Shown piece after piece: positions 58,310 through 64,000 of a stretch of DNA of 64,000 nucleotides. The stretch is from Candidatus Saccharimonadota bacterium (GTDB taxonomy: Bacteria; Patescibacteriota; Saccharimonadia; Saccharimonadales; UBA4665). Numbering within the stretch: the first letter of the stretch is position 1; every line of letters starts with the position of its first letter. The position numbers and the translations under genes were made by a program. The stretch lies in NCBI GenBank assembly GCA_013289705.1, contig JABCZM010000005.1:1-64000 (forward strand), given 5' to 3'. The notes under the pieces were generated by a model that was not told the DNA's origin, ran no database searches, and saw only the letters and a list, made by a program, of their open reading frames with translations.

Positions 58310-58340
58310 AGACCTGAGTCATCGACTCGGGTCTTTTTTT
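58310..58340 (+). terminator. strong intrinsic terminator; possible short RNA upstream
   Basis: 10-bp stem AGACCTGAGT/ACTCGGGTCT (one G-T pair), loop CATCG, then seven T. No gene ends here on this strand. A TTGCAA-17-TAAGCT promoter-like pair at about 58255-58283 would give a short RNA of about 50-60 nt with a second hairpin GGAAG/CTTCC. Otherwise 58124-58445 holds only the promoters of the flanking genes. Confidence 0.75.
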
Positions 58341-58445
58341 GTATACGCTGAGCAGATCTGAAGCGTTGAACAATCCGTATCGACTTTGTCTTGAATCAAA
58401 CTACTAGTGCTTGCATCGGAGCCTGCGACATCATAGTATGGCTAC

Positions 58446-58829
58446 ATGTCAGCAGAAAAACCAAAAGCAATCGCCCGCGAAGAGCTTTGGTGGCCGTTTA
58501 TTGGTAGGGCACTTGTAGCTCCCGATGCACCGCAGCCGGCCAGCTTCCAATATCTGTTCGAGTCAACCTTTGCGCAGGCCATGAAGTTGCCGCCGGCGCA
58601 GCGCCCCATAACATCCCTAACAGATGATTTACTGGCACTAGAAGCAGACAAACAAATTGTTATTGACGATCAAGGCAGTTTCGAACTTTCACCAGAAGCA
58701 GAGGCCGCCGCTCAACACCTTCCAGAACTAACCTCCGTCGCTAATGGCACGGCTCTCAGCCGTTTTGGCACGAATGTGACTGATTTTGCAGCAGTGTTTT
58801 CTAGCCGGTCTCAAAAATCAAATTATTAA
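58446..58829 (+). CDS. hypothetical protein, 127 aa
   Basis: No family recognised. Acidic, helical; contains WWPFIGRALVAPD, FQYLFESTFAQAMKLPPAQRPITSLTDDLLALEADKQIVIDDQGSFELSPEAEAAAQHL. Driven by a leaderless promoter: TTGCAT (58411-58416), 17 bp, TAGTAT (58434-58439), then 6 nt to ATG. No ribosome-binding site. Confidence 0.6.
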   Translation: MSAEKPKAIAREELWWPFIGRALVAPDAPQPASFQYLFESTFAQAMKLPPAQRPITSLTDDLLALEADKQIVIDDQGSFELSPEAEAAAQHLPELTSVANGTALSRFGTNVTDFAAVFSSRSQKSNY

Positions 58830-58894
58830 CTTCTTATGAAACTTAATTGATTTCGTTCCAAAACTGAGCTGATGGTGCTATTCTCGATAGCATC

Positions 58895-59353
58895 ATGAAG
58901 GTTACTGAATCACGGAAGGCCGATCGACCAAGAGGGAAACTAGAGATATTTCGAGCCCAGGTAGCCGAATATAGAGGAACATCGGTCGCAGAACTGATGA
59001 AATATGCTCGCCTAGAATATCACACCATCCAGAAACGAACGCCTAGACGTATTCCGTATGTGCGCTCGAAATATTTCGTGAAGGATAAGATATTTTTAAA
59101 TACTTTCTGGGATCATGTAAATCAGAAGCGAGTCAGCGATAAGATCCGACGACTTAGGCTATTTGGTTGTGCTATCGAGCTTATTCGTAAGTCTCCATTG
59201 GCACCCGAAACGGTGCAAAGCCCGACAAATGGTAATGAGCTTCTCCATCGCATGTATGGTGTTTCGACCAACAGCACGGTGTTCTGTGTACAAATTAAGG
59301 AAAACAAGAAGACTCATCGAAAAGATTTTATCTCTGTATTTCCAATAAAATAG
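58895..59353 (+). CDS. hypothetical basic protein, 152 aa
   Basis: Strongly basic (about 20% Lys/Arg). A middle block IPYVRSKYFVKDKIFLNTFWDHVNQKRVSDKIRRLRLFGCAIELIRKS and the end FCVQIKENKKTHRKDFISVFPIK look like the core and final strand of a small RelE/PIN-type toxin fold, but I do not recognise the family with certainty. A GATG-TGCTAT/ATAGCA-TC inverted repeat overlaps the region just upstream of the ATG and could be an operator. No obvious antitoxin partner. Confidence 0.55.
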   Translation: MKVTESRKADRPRGKLEIFRAQVAEYRGTSVAELMKYARLEYHTIQKRTPRRIPYVRSKYFVKDKIFLNTFWDHVNQKRVSDKIRRLRLFGCAIELIRKSPLAPETVQSPTNGNELLHRMYGVSTNSTVFCVQIKENKKTHRKDFISVFPIK

Positions 59354-59365
59354 CGTAAATAAAAA

Positions 59366-59408
59366 AGGCCTTCCGCAGTGTAGTTCGATGACTACGGGCC
59401 GAAGGTCT
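59366..59408 (-). terminator. long hairpin, leftward terminator
   Basis: AGGCCTTC/GAAGGTCT outer arms and GTAGT/ACTAC inner arms; the A-run at its left becomes a U-run for leftward transcription. It also follows the 152-aa gene and may serve both strands. Confidence 0.4.
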
Positions 59409-59475
59409 TGCGACTATTGTAACAATTAGTACACGGTAGATCAAGCCAAGATAGCTTACGGTCATCGGAAAGTGC

Positions 59476-59504
59476 TTGACAAGATTAATAATCTATGATA
59501 GTAT
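59476..59504 (+). promoter_or_regulatory. strong promoter of the 6S-like RNA
   Basis: -35 TTGACA (59476-59481), 17-bp spacer, -10 TAGTAT (59499-59504); +1 expected near 59511, which is exactly the first paired base of the ncRNA closing stem. Confidence 0.8.
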
Positions 59505-59510
59505 AGAGCC

Positions 59511-59700
59511 ACAAACGAATTCTCTTGAAAATAAAAATTCGGCAGTACTAGAATCTTCCCGGTGAGACAAACGGGCGTCTACCAACCCATTTGTGGCACA
59601 TTTTGCCCAGAGGTGGTAGATCGTATCAGAAAGTAAGCTAGGAAGCGCTTTGAAATTCGTTTGTACCAAAAACACAGCCCCTCATAGGCTGTGTTTTTTA
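59511..59700 (+). ncRNA. ssrS: 6S RNA-like noncoding RNA (ssrS candidate)
   Basis: About 155 nt enclosed by a perfect 11-bp closing stem (ACAAACGAATT at 59511-59521 with AATTCGTTTGT at 59654-59664), an internal bubble, CTTCC/GGAAG, a CCCG/CGGG side hairpin, a long apical stem TCTACCA/TGGTAGA and a GGCA/TGCC tip. A separate terminator (ACACAGCC/GGCTGTGT plus T-run, about 59671-59700) ends the transcript. One-rod architecture, length and lone strong promoter fit 6S RNA, the RNA polymerase regulator. Family not verified by covariance search. Confidence 0.55.
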
Positions 59701-59716
59701 TAATTCAAAACTCGTA

Positions 59717-59818
59717 CTAGCTGACGCGAGCGTACAGGTCGGCAAATGATGCACGCTCTGATGGGTCCATTGATTTGAATTCTTGTTCTGCGATTTTTTC
59801 CCAGTTGGTCCGTGTCAT
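59717..59818 (-). CDS. conserved-looking small protein, 33 aa
   Basis: TNWEKIAEQEFKSMDPSERASF followed by ADLYARVS, an amphipathic helix pair. ATG 59818 has a good AGGGAG site 6 nt upstream and the ORF ends just before the ncRNA's bidirectional terminator hairpin. The size and clean signals support a real small gene of unknown role. Confidence 0.55.
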   Translation of the reverse strand: MTRTNWEKIAEQEFKSMDPSERASFADLYARVS

Positions 59819-59943
59819 GGTCGACTCCCTAATTAACACCTACTATGTTAAGCATTGTGACGGTGAGGCGCTATGAGATATCTTGCATTTGCAGTTAAGC
59901 GGTCCTGTTTTCACCCTAACAATGGTATTCTAGGTGCAAGATT

Positions 59944-61290
59944 ATGCAGCAGTTTTTTGCGTTTTTACCGAATTTGTTTGGCCGCGGAGGCGGTGGTGGT
60001 TCTGGTGGTGGCAGTGGTGGAGGAGCCGGTGGTATTTTTGTGCTGCTGGGCTATGTGCCAGCGCACTATTACGGCGTGCTCCTTCACAAAAAACTCAACA
60101 ATCCGCTTGGTGTTGTCCTTATGGTCATCGGCACGCTGCTATATGCTACGCCTTGGATGTTCTTGGGCGGCTATGGCATATTTGTGGGCTTGCTAGCACT
60201 TGTGGGTGGTCCGGCGGGTTATTTCGGCTGGTTTAGCAAGGTAAGTGCCAAAATGCGCAAAAAGGCCAGTGTGGATATTGCCAAGGCGGCTAGCCAGGAT
60301 AGTGCATGGGATCAACAGGCACTCACTAAGTATGTGACGCAAGTGTTCTACGCCTACCAACAAGACTGGTCAACTTTTAATATTGAACGTATCAAAACCT
60401 ATACCACGCCGCGCTTTGCGTACCATACGCATCTGATGCTAGCAGCAATATATCAGCGCAGCCGTACGAATGTGGTTGAAAATCCTAAACTTATCGAGAC
60501 GTTTCCAGTAGAAATTCACGATGCCGTAGACAACAGTCAAGACAGCGTAACGTTCTATGTGAACGCCAGTGCTCATGATCGCCTCATCGAAAACATTGAC
60601 GGTCAAAAGACGGAGCTGTTTGTCGACAATAGTGCTTTTTTGGAAAACTGGCGTTTTGTACGCAATGGCAACGCCTGGCTGCTTGATGGGATTGATCAAT
60701 ATACCAACAATCAATATTTGCATCGTCCAGATATCGAAGCATTTGCGGCCCAGAATGGGTTGTACTATAGCCCGGATTGGGGCTGGCTGCTGCTGCCACG
60801 CCGTGGACAATTGTTTAGCGGTGGCAAGTTTGGTAAAAGTGATATCAATAACCACGCCATCGGTATGTATAAAAACGTGCTGATTGAATTGTATGCGTAC
60901 TTGCCAAAGCCACTATCGGATAGTCGTGATAAATCCCAGTTTATTATTGCCCAGGCTGCGTTACCAAAGCGCTACGAATCAATTATTGTTGAGGCTCGCG
61001 AGGGTGGTGTAAAAGACAAGTTGCGTCGCACACCCAGTGGCTATAATGCGCTCAGTCTAGAGTGGCCCGATTTTAACCGGCGCTACCGAGTATTTGCTAC
61101 AAATGTTGAGCAAGTCACCGCTTTTGAACTATTGCACCCAGTGTACATGGAAAAGTTATTTGCACTACCGTTCAAGGTGAGCATAGAAGTTGTTGATAAT
61201 GTAGTCTACCTATACACCAAAGACAAAAATGCCAACTACGCCACAATGTATGCGCTGCTAAAAGACGCCTTTGAAGAGATGAAACTCTAA
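59944..61290 (+). CDS. Tim44-like domain membrane protein, 448 aa
   Basis: Starts with a short helix and a Gly-rich run (RGGGGGSGGGSGGGAGG), then two membrane helices (IFVLLGYVPAHYY..., VVLMVIGTLLYATPWMFLGGYGIFVGLLALVGG). Residues 110-270 resemble the Tim44/MBA1 lipid-binding fold (ALTKYVTQVFYAYQQDWSTFNIERIKTYTTPRFAYHTHLML... VTFYVNASAHDRLI... FLENWRFVRNGNAWLLDGI). The last 200 residues resemble DUF3137 (YESIIVEAREG, FNRRYRVFATNVEQVTAFELLHPVYMEKL). AGGTG at 8 nt before the ATG. Function unknown, probably envelope. Confidence 0.75.
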   Translation: MQQFFAFLPNLFGRGGGGGSGGGSGGGAGGIFVLLGYVPAHYYGVLLHKKLNNPLGVVLMVIGTLLYATPWMFLGGYGIFVGLLALVGGPAGYFGWFSKVSAKMRKKASVDIAKAASQDSAWDQQALTKYVTQVFYAYQQDWSTFNIERIKTYTTPRFAYHTHLMLAAIYQRSRTNVVENPKLIETFPVEIHDAVDNSQDSVTFYVNASAHDRLIENIDGQKTELFVDNSAFLENWRFVRNGNAWLLDGIDQYTNNQYLHRPDIEAFAAQNGLYYSPDWGWLLLPRRGQLFSGGKFGKSDINNHAIGMYKNVLIELYAYLPKPLSDSRDKSQFIIAQAALPKRYESIIVEAREGGVKDKLRRTPSGYNALSLEWPDFNRRYRVFATNVEQVTAFELLHPVYMEKLFALPFKVSIEVVDNVVYLYTKDKNANYATMYALLKDAFEEMKL

Positions 61291-61353
61291 GTGGATTTTC
61301 ATGGCGGACTAGGGATGTGGAAGAGGAGTGTCTTGGGGGTGTTTCTCTGTGTA

Positions 61354-61662
61354 TCAGAAGATTCTGTCTATATCTCTACGTCCGTATAGCATACGTCTGA
61401 CTATCATGGTGTCGTCTATAACAACGTAGAAAATCAGGTAGCTGCCTACGAGAATTCTACGGTACGGATGTTGCCGAGGTTCCATTGATCTATACGGGGC
61501 TGTATGTAATGGCGTGTCAAGTTGTTTTGTAATGGCAGCTTCCACGTCGCTTACTAATGTTTTTGCCGCAAGCTCGTTTTTAAGTTCAAGCAGGATATAG
61601 TCAGTAATCGTGTCTAAGTCTTTGTAAAATAGTGGCGAATAGCGAAGCTTTAAACTAGCCAT
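61354..61662 (-). CDS. ParE/RelE-family toxin
   Basis: 102 residues: LRYSPLFYKDLDTITDYILLELKNELAAKTLVSDVEAAITKQLDTPLHTAPYRSMEPRQHPYRRILVGSYLIFYVVIDDTMIVRRMLYGRRDIDRIF. The 'A...L..I..YI......A', 'YR.l.vg.Y.ifY.v....i.v.rv.ygrrD' pattern is ParE-like; such toxins attack gyrase or ribosome-bound mRNA. It overlaps the antitoxin gene by 8 bp. Confidence 0.9.
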   Translation of the reverse strand: MASLKLRYSPLFYKDLDTITDYILLELKNELAAKTLVSDVEAAITKQLDTPLHTAPYRSMEPRQHPYRRILVGSYLIFYVVIDDTMIVRRMLYGRRDIDRIF

Positions 61663-61921
61663 TCATTTTTACTTTAATTTTAGAAAATACGTCCTCATGC
61701 ATAAGGGTTTCAGGGTGGTCTCTGGCGTAAGCATCAGCCTCATCCAAGGCTCGTTCAATATAGTCTAGGTGTGCCATCTTACTGAACTTGTCAAAACTCA
61801 GGGTTACCATAGAAGCCCTTCCGTTTACGGTAAAGATGATGGGCTTATCTTTGCCGTTTACCTCTCTTTCCACTTCCGAGAAGTGATTTCTAAGATCAGA
61901 TATAGGTCTAATGTTGAGCAT
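61655..61921 (-). CDS. Phd/YefM-family antitoxin
   Basis: 88 residues: NIRPISDLRNHFSEVEREVNGKDKPIIFTVNGRASMVTLSFDKFSKM is the Phd DNA-binding dimer fold; the C-terminal half (LDYIERALDEADAYARDHPETLMHEDVFSKI) is the toxin-neutralising region. ATG follows GAAGGGA. A perfect 22-bp palindrome overlaps the promoter, so autorepression by the antitoxin or complex is expected. Confidence 0.9.
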   Translation of the reverse strand: MLNIRPISDLRNHFSEVEREVNGKDKPIIFTVNGRASMVTLSFDKFSKMAHLDYIERALDEADAYARDHPETLMHEDVFSKIKVKMNG

Positions 61922-61939
61922 GGGGCTATCCCTTCAATG

Positions 61940-61961
61940 TGTTATCATAATTATGATAACA
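61940..61961. promoter_or_regulatory. perfect 22-bp operator of the Phd-ParE operon
   Basis: TGTTATCATAA joined to its exact reverse complement TTATGATAACA. The leftward -10 TATGAT lies within it; TTGAAG 16 bp upstream is the -35. Confidence 0.87.
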
Positions 61962-62052
61962 TGTGCTTCAAGAATCTCGTAAAAGTTCCATTAAATTATG
62001 CGAGAACTTGCCAAGTCTTGCACGCCAAGCATAAGTTGTATAAGGTGTAGGT

Positions 62053-62925
62053 ATGTTGTTTGTATCGTCGCTCGCGACACGTCCATCTATTGGTCAGACA
62101 CTGATAGAGGTGTTGATTACACTGCTCGTTTTGCTGCTATTGCAACTGATGGTCCGTATATCGGTGAGCCAAATAGTCAATCGGCTGGTGCAGTCGCGCA
62201 ATCATCATTCAGAAGTCGAAGAGCGCAAGCGCGAAGAAACGTTAACGCGGATTTTCCGGACGGCTTCTATGGCGATTTTGTGGATTATTGGCATATCAAT
62301 CATTTTGGGCGAGCTGCATGTTAATATCGCGGCACTGATAACCGGCGCCGGGCTCATTGGTGTGGTGTTGGGCCTTGGCGCGCAGAGCACGATTAAAAGC
62401 TACTTGGCAGGTTTGTTTATTATCTTGGAAAACCAGTATCGGGTGGGCGATATTATAACGCTGAACGGCTTGGGCATTCAGGATGGTGTATCAGGCGTGG
62501 TCGAAGATATTAGTATACGCATTACCAAGTTGCGTGATCTGGACGGCAACTTGCATATTGTTAGTAATGGCACAGCGCAGGTTATTACCAATCGCACGTT
62601 CCAGTACGCCAAAGTAAACATTGATGTGCCCGTAAGCTACGATGCCGACATTGATAAAGTCCAGAAGGTCATCGACGAAACCGGTACGGCCATGGCTAGT
62701 GACGAAGCTTGGCAAAAACTTATTCTAGAACCAATTAAGTTTTTGCGTGTTGATAGCTTTAATGACTTTTCGGTAACCGTGAAATCATTAGGTAAGGTTC
62801 AGGCCGCTGCGCAGTGGGATGTCGCTGGTGAGTTCCGGCGCCGGGTTAAAAAAGCGTTCGAAAAGCATGACATCCAGATTCCGCTACCGCAGGTTGTGGT
62901 GCGTCAGCCCAAAAAATCATTGTAG
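62053..62925 (+). CDS. MscS-family mechanosensitive ion channel
   Basis: 290 residues: two or three N-terminal helices, the pore helix TM3 (AALITGAGLIGVVLGLGAQSTIKSYLAGLFIILENQYRVGDIITLNG), the beta domain (GVVEDISIRITKLRDLDGNLHIVSNG) and the C-terminal alpha/beta part (NIDVPVSYDADIDKVQKVIDETG). Opens under membrane tension to release solutes. AAGGTG 5 nt before the ATG. Overlaps the convergent Fur-family gene by 9 bp. Confidence 0.92.
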   Translation: MLFVSSLATRPSIGQTLIEVLITLLVLLLLQLMVRISVSQIVNRLVQSRNHHSEVEERKREETLTRIFRTASMAILWIIGISIILGELHVNIAALITGAGLIGVVLGLGAQSTIKSYLAGLFIILENQYRVGDIITLNGLGIQDGVSGVVEDISIRITKLRDLDGNLHIVSNGTAQVITNRTFQYAKVNIDVPVSYDADIDKVQKVIDETGTAMASDEAWQKLILEPIKFLRVDSFNDFSVTVKSLGKVQAAAQWDVAGEFRRRVKKAFEKHDIQIPLPQVVVRQPKKSL

Positions 62926-63345
62926 TCGTGATAATTGACAGTTGTAGCACAGACCACGAATTTCTAGCTGGTGATCTTGTGGCTCAAACTTTTGAGCGGC
63001 TGCTAGGGCATGCAAACGCTTTTCGAGATCGTCATCTTTCGGCAGGGCAATAACTTTGCCGCAGTGCAAGCAACTCAAATGGTGATGGTGATGAATGAAA
63101 TCACCCGTCAGCTCAAGTTTATATTTCCAGCCAATCTGTAGCCGTTGCACGATGCCGAGCTGTTCAAATAGTGCAACTGTGCGATAAATACTGGCGCGAT
63201 CGGTTTGCGGACAGCGTGCAACTAGCTCGTGCATGGTTTGCGGTTCTTCGTTTTGCAGGGCACTAAAAACCACCTGGCGTGGCTTAGTCATACTAAAGCC
63301 ATGTGCTTTTAGGGCGATTTCTAACTGCTCGATTGCTTCACTCAT
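62917..63345 (-). CDS. Fur-family metalloregulator
   Basis: 142 residues. Winged HTH (TKPRQVVFSALQNEEPQTMHELVARCPQTDRASIYRTVALFEQLGIVQRL) and the metal-binding dimer domain with HHHHHLSCLHCGKVIALP and CYNCQ (structural CxxC pairs) plus the His-rich strand. Could be Fur, Zur or PerR; residues do not decide. ATG 63345 lies 7 nt after TATGAT with no ribosome-binding site; an ATTGC/GCAAT inverted repeat overlaps the promoter. Confidence 0.9.
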   Translation of the reverse strand: MSEAIEQLEIALKAHGFSMTKPRQVVFSALQNEEPQTMHELVARCPQTDRASIYRTVALFEQLGIVQRLQIGWKYKLELTGDFIHHHHHLSCLHCGKVIALPKDDDLEKRLHALAAAQKFEPQDHQLEIRGLCYNCQLSRLQ

Positions 63346-63383
63346 GATCGCAATCATATCATAAATTGCGACAAATTTGCAAT
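63346..63383 (-). promoter_or_regulatory. leaderless promoter and likely autoregulatory box of the Fur-family gene
   Basis: Reading leftward: -35 TTGCAA (63382-63377), 18-bp spacer, -10 TATGAT (63358-63353), 7 nt, ATG. The 19-bp ATTGC-n9-GCAAT repeat (63365-63383) covers the -35. Confidence 0.7.
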
Positions 63384-63411
63384 AATAAATGAGCCGTAGC
63401 ATCATAGAATC

Positions 63412-64000
63412 ATGAGTAGTGTCGCAGAATCCAATATTCAAGAATTTGCAGATCAGTTTGCAGCCGGACAGCAAGCCTTCGACGGCCAAATACAGGCTTC
63501 AGATCTGGGCGGCATGGTTGCCCATGAGGCGGAATCGGCTGCGGTGCGTGATCTATTAACAGATCAGGCCGCCGATAACCATGGTTTCCACTTGCTCGAA
63601 ATAAATGCGGGTTTGCTGCGCAATGATCCTAACTTACGTCCGATGATTGGACGAGTACTTTTGATAGCAAACAGGAGTTTAGAAGCGTTTTCGCCGGCGA
63701 TTATTACGACGCTTGGAGAAGGCAATGCCGCGCAATTCAGACTAACAAGGCTCAATGTGCCATTTGTTCCGGCGGTTGGGTTTACACCTGGCCAGCATTT
63801 TGGGCTGTCGCTCAAGGCGCAAACCAGTGTTCCAGAATTTGGTCGGCATACTGGTGCGGGCAACTTTGAGGCCGGACACTTTAGTACTTTTCTGATCGGT
63901 ACTCGTAACGATACACTGGCAAGAGATATTACAACACGCGGCGATACGGCAAGTCATTCGGCTATCGCTGGTGGTGTACCAGAGGCTATGAAGCAAGCAC
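63412..64000 (+). CDS. hypothetical protein, truncated at the window edge
   Basis: An open frame runs from ATG 63412 to the end of the window without a stop (196 codons). Ala/Gln/Asp-rich start (SNIQEFADQFAAGQQAFDGQIQASDLGGM), then a helical/strand mix containing LRNDPNLRPMIGRVLLIANRSLEAF, LTRLNVPFVPAVGFTPGQHFGLSL, EAGHFSTFLIGTRNDTLARD. No family recognised; no signal peptide. The start is 66 bp from the divergent Fur-family gene. Confidence 0.65.
   Translation, partial: MSSVAESNIQEFADQFAAGQQAFDGQIQASDLGGMVAHEAESAAVRDLLTDQAADNHGFHLLEINAGLLRNDPNLRPMIGRVLLIANRSLEAFSPAIITTLGEGNAAQFRLTRLNVPFVPAVGFTPGQHFGLSLKAQTSVPEFGRHTGAGNFEAGHFSTFLIGTRNDTLARDITTRGDTASHSAIAGGVPEAMKQA

Noticed and set aside
58895-59353. 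Firm call of a RelE/HigB toxin
   Set aside because: Only general basic/strand pattern fits and no antitoxin partner is adjacent; kept as hypothetical.
1-64000. CRISPR array
   Set aside because: No regularly spaced direct repeats with unique spacers were seen; the repeats between 25 and 39 kb are few and irregularly spaced.
1-64000. Recoded UGA (glycine) genetic code, as in some CPR lineages
   Set aside because: TGA ends many well-bounded genes (sortase substrate, recombinase, zeta-like kinase) at the expected positions, so the standard code applies.

Overview
The window looks like chromosome from a Candidatus Saccharibacteria (TM7) or closely related Patescibacteria genome. The support is indirect: several envelope proteins start with the 'GFSH/GFHL + one membrane helix' leader common in that group, there are many small orphan proteins, sortase- and pilin-like surface proteins, and no biosynthetic operons. 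TGA is used as a normal stop codon throughout. No rRNA is present, so the assignment is by gene character only.

Layout. 0-24.6 kb is mostly core and envelope: a broken DHA2 exporter facing a MarR regulator, a D,D-carboxypeptidase with an O-antigen-ligase-like polymerase, a FUSC transporter with its own MarR, a 1077-residue coiled-coil envelope protein, a MarR-MMPL exporter pair, a CDP-alcohol phosphatidyltransferase, a GLUG-repeat cell-wall protein translationally coupled to its sortase, Hsp20, an LCP ligase and a HAD phosphatase. Gene remnants occur here and at 24.6-25.7 kb (isochorismatase, AEC carrier, NYN nuclease and SDR fragments). A MarR-MFS-isochorismatase operon and an HTH-phosphoribosyltransferase follow.

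25-53.5 kb reads as an accessory island. Its right edge is a tRNA-Gln(CUG) gene with a large serine recombinase beside the tRNA 3' end. Cargo includes a VirD4/TraG-type coupling ATPase, a replication-relaxation-like protein, a zeta-like kinase with DUF2188, DUF4145 and Trypco2-like proteins, a RelA/SpoT-domain protein, BrnT-BrnA, an Mrr-like endonuclease, and a tight four-gene operon encoding a membrane GrpE-like protein, an unusual Hsp70, a membrane J-like/repeat protein and an AAA+ ATPase. Seven sequences resembling the tRNA-Gln 3' end (TGGCTGGGGAT type) lie in the same orientation across the island and separate small gene groups, three of them right after perfect hairpins. A small gene coupled to the recombinase runs into the tRNA, and several of the cores are followed by a conserved short coding tail in the same frame. 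I read this as the scars of repeated site-specific insertion, or as a cassette array, at one tRNA site.

53.6-64 kb returns to core: a SAM-clan riboswitch before metK, rarA, a CNNM/CorC protein, a 6S-RNA-like ncRNA, a Tim44-like membrane protein, a Phd-ParE module with a perfect operator, MscS, a Fur-family regulator and a truncated gene at the edge.

Regulation: many genes have a sigma70-type -10 box ending 5-8 nt (most often exactly 6) before the start codon, with no Shine-Dalgarno, which points to widespread leaderless transcripts. Genes with leaders carry clear AGGAGG-type sites. All function statements rest on motif recognition by eye; no searches were run.
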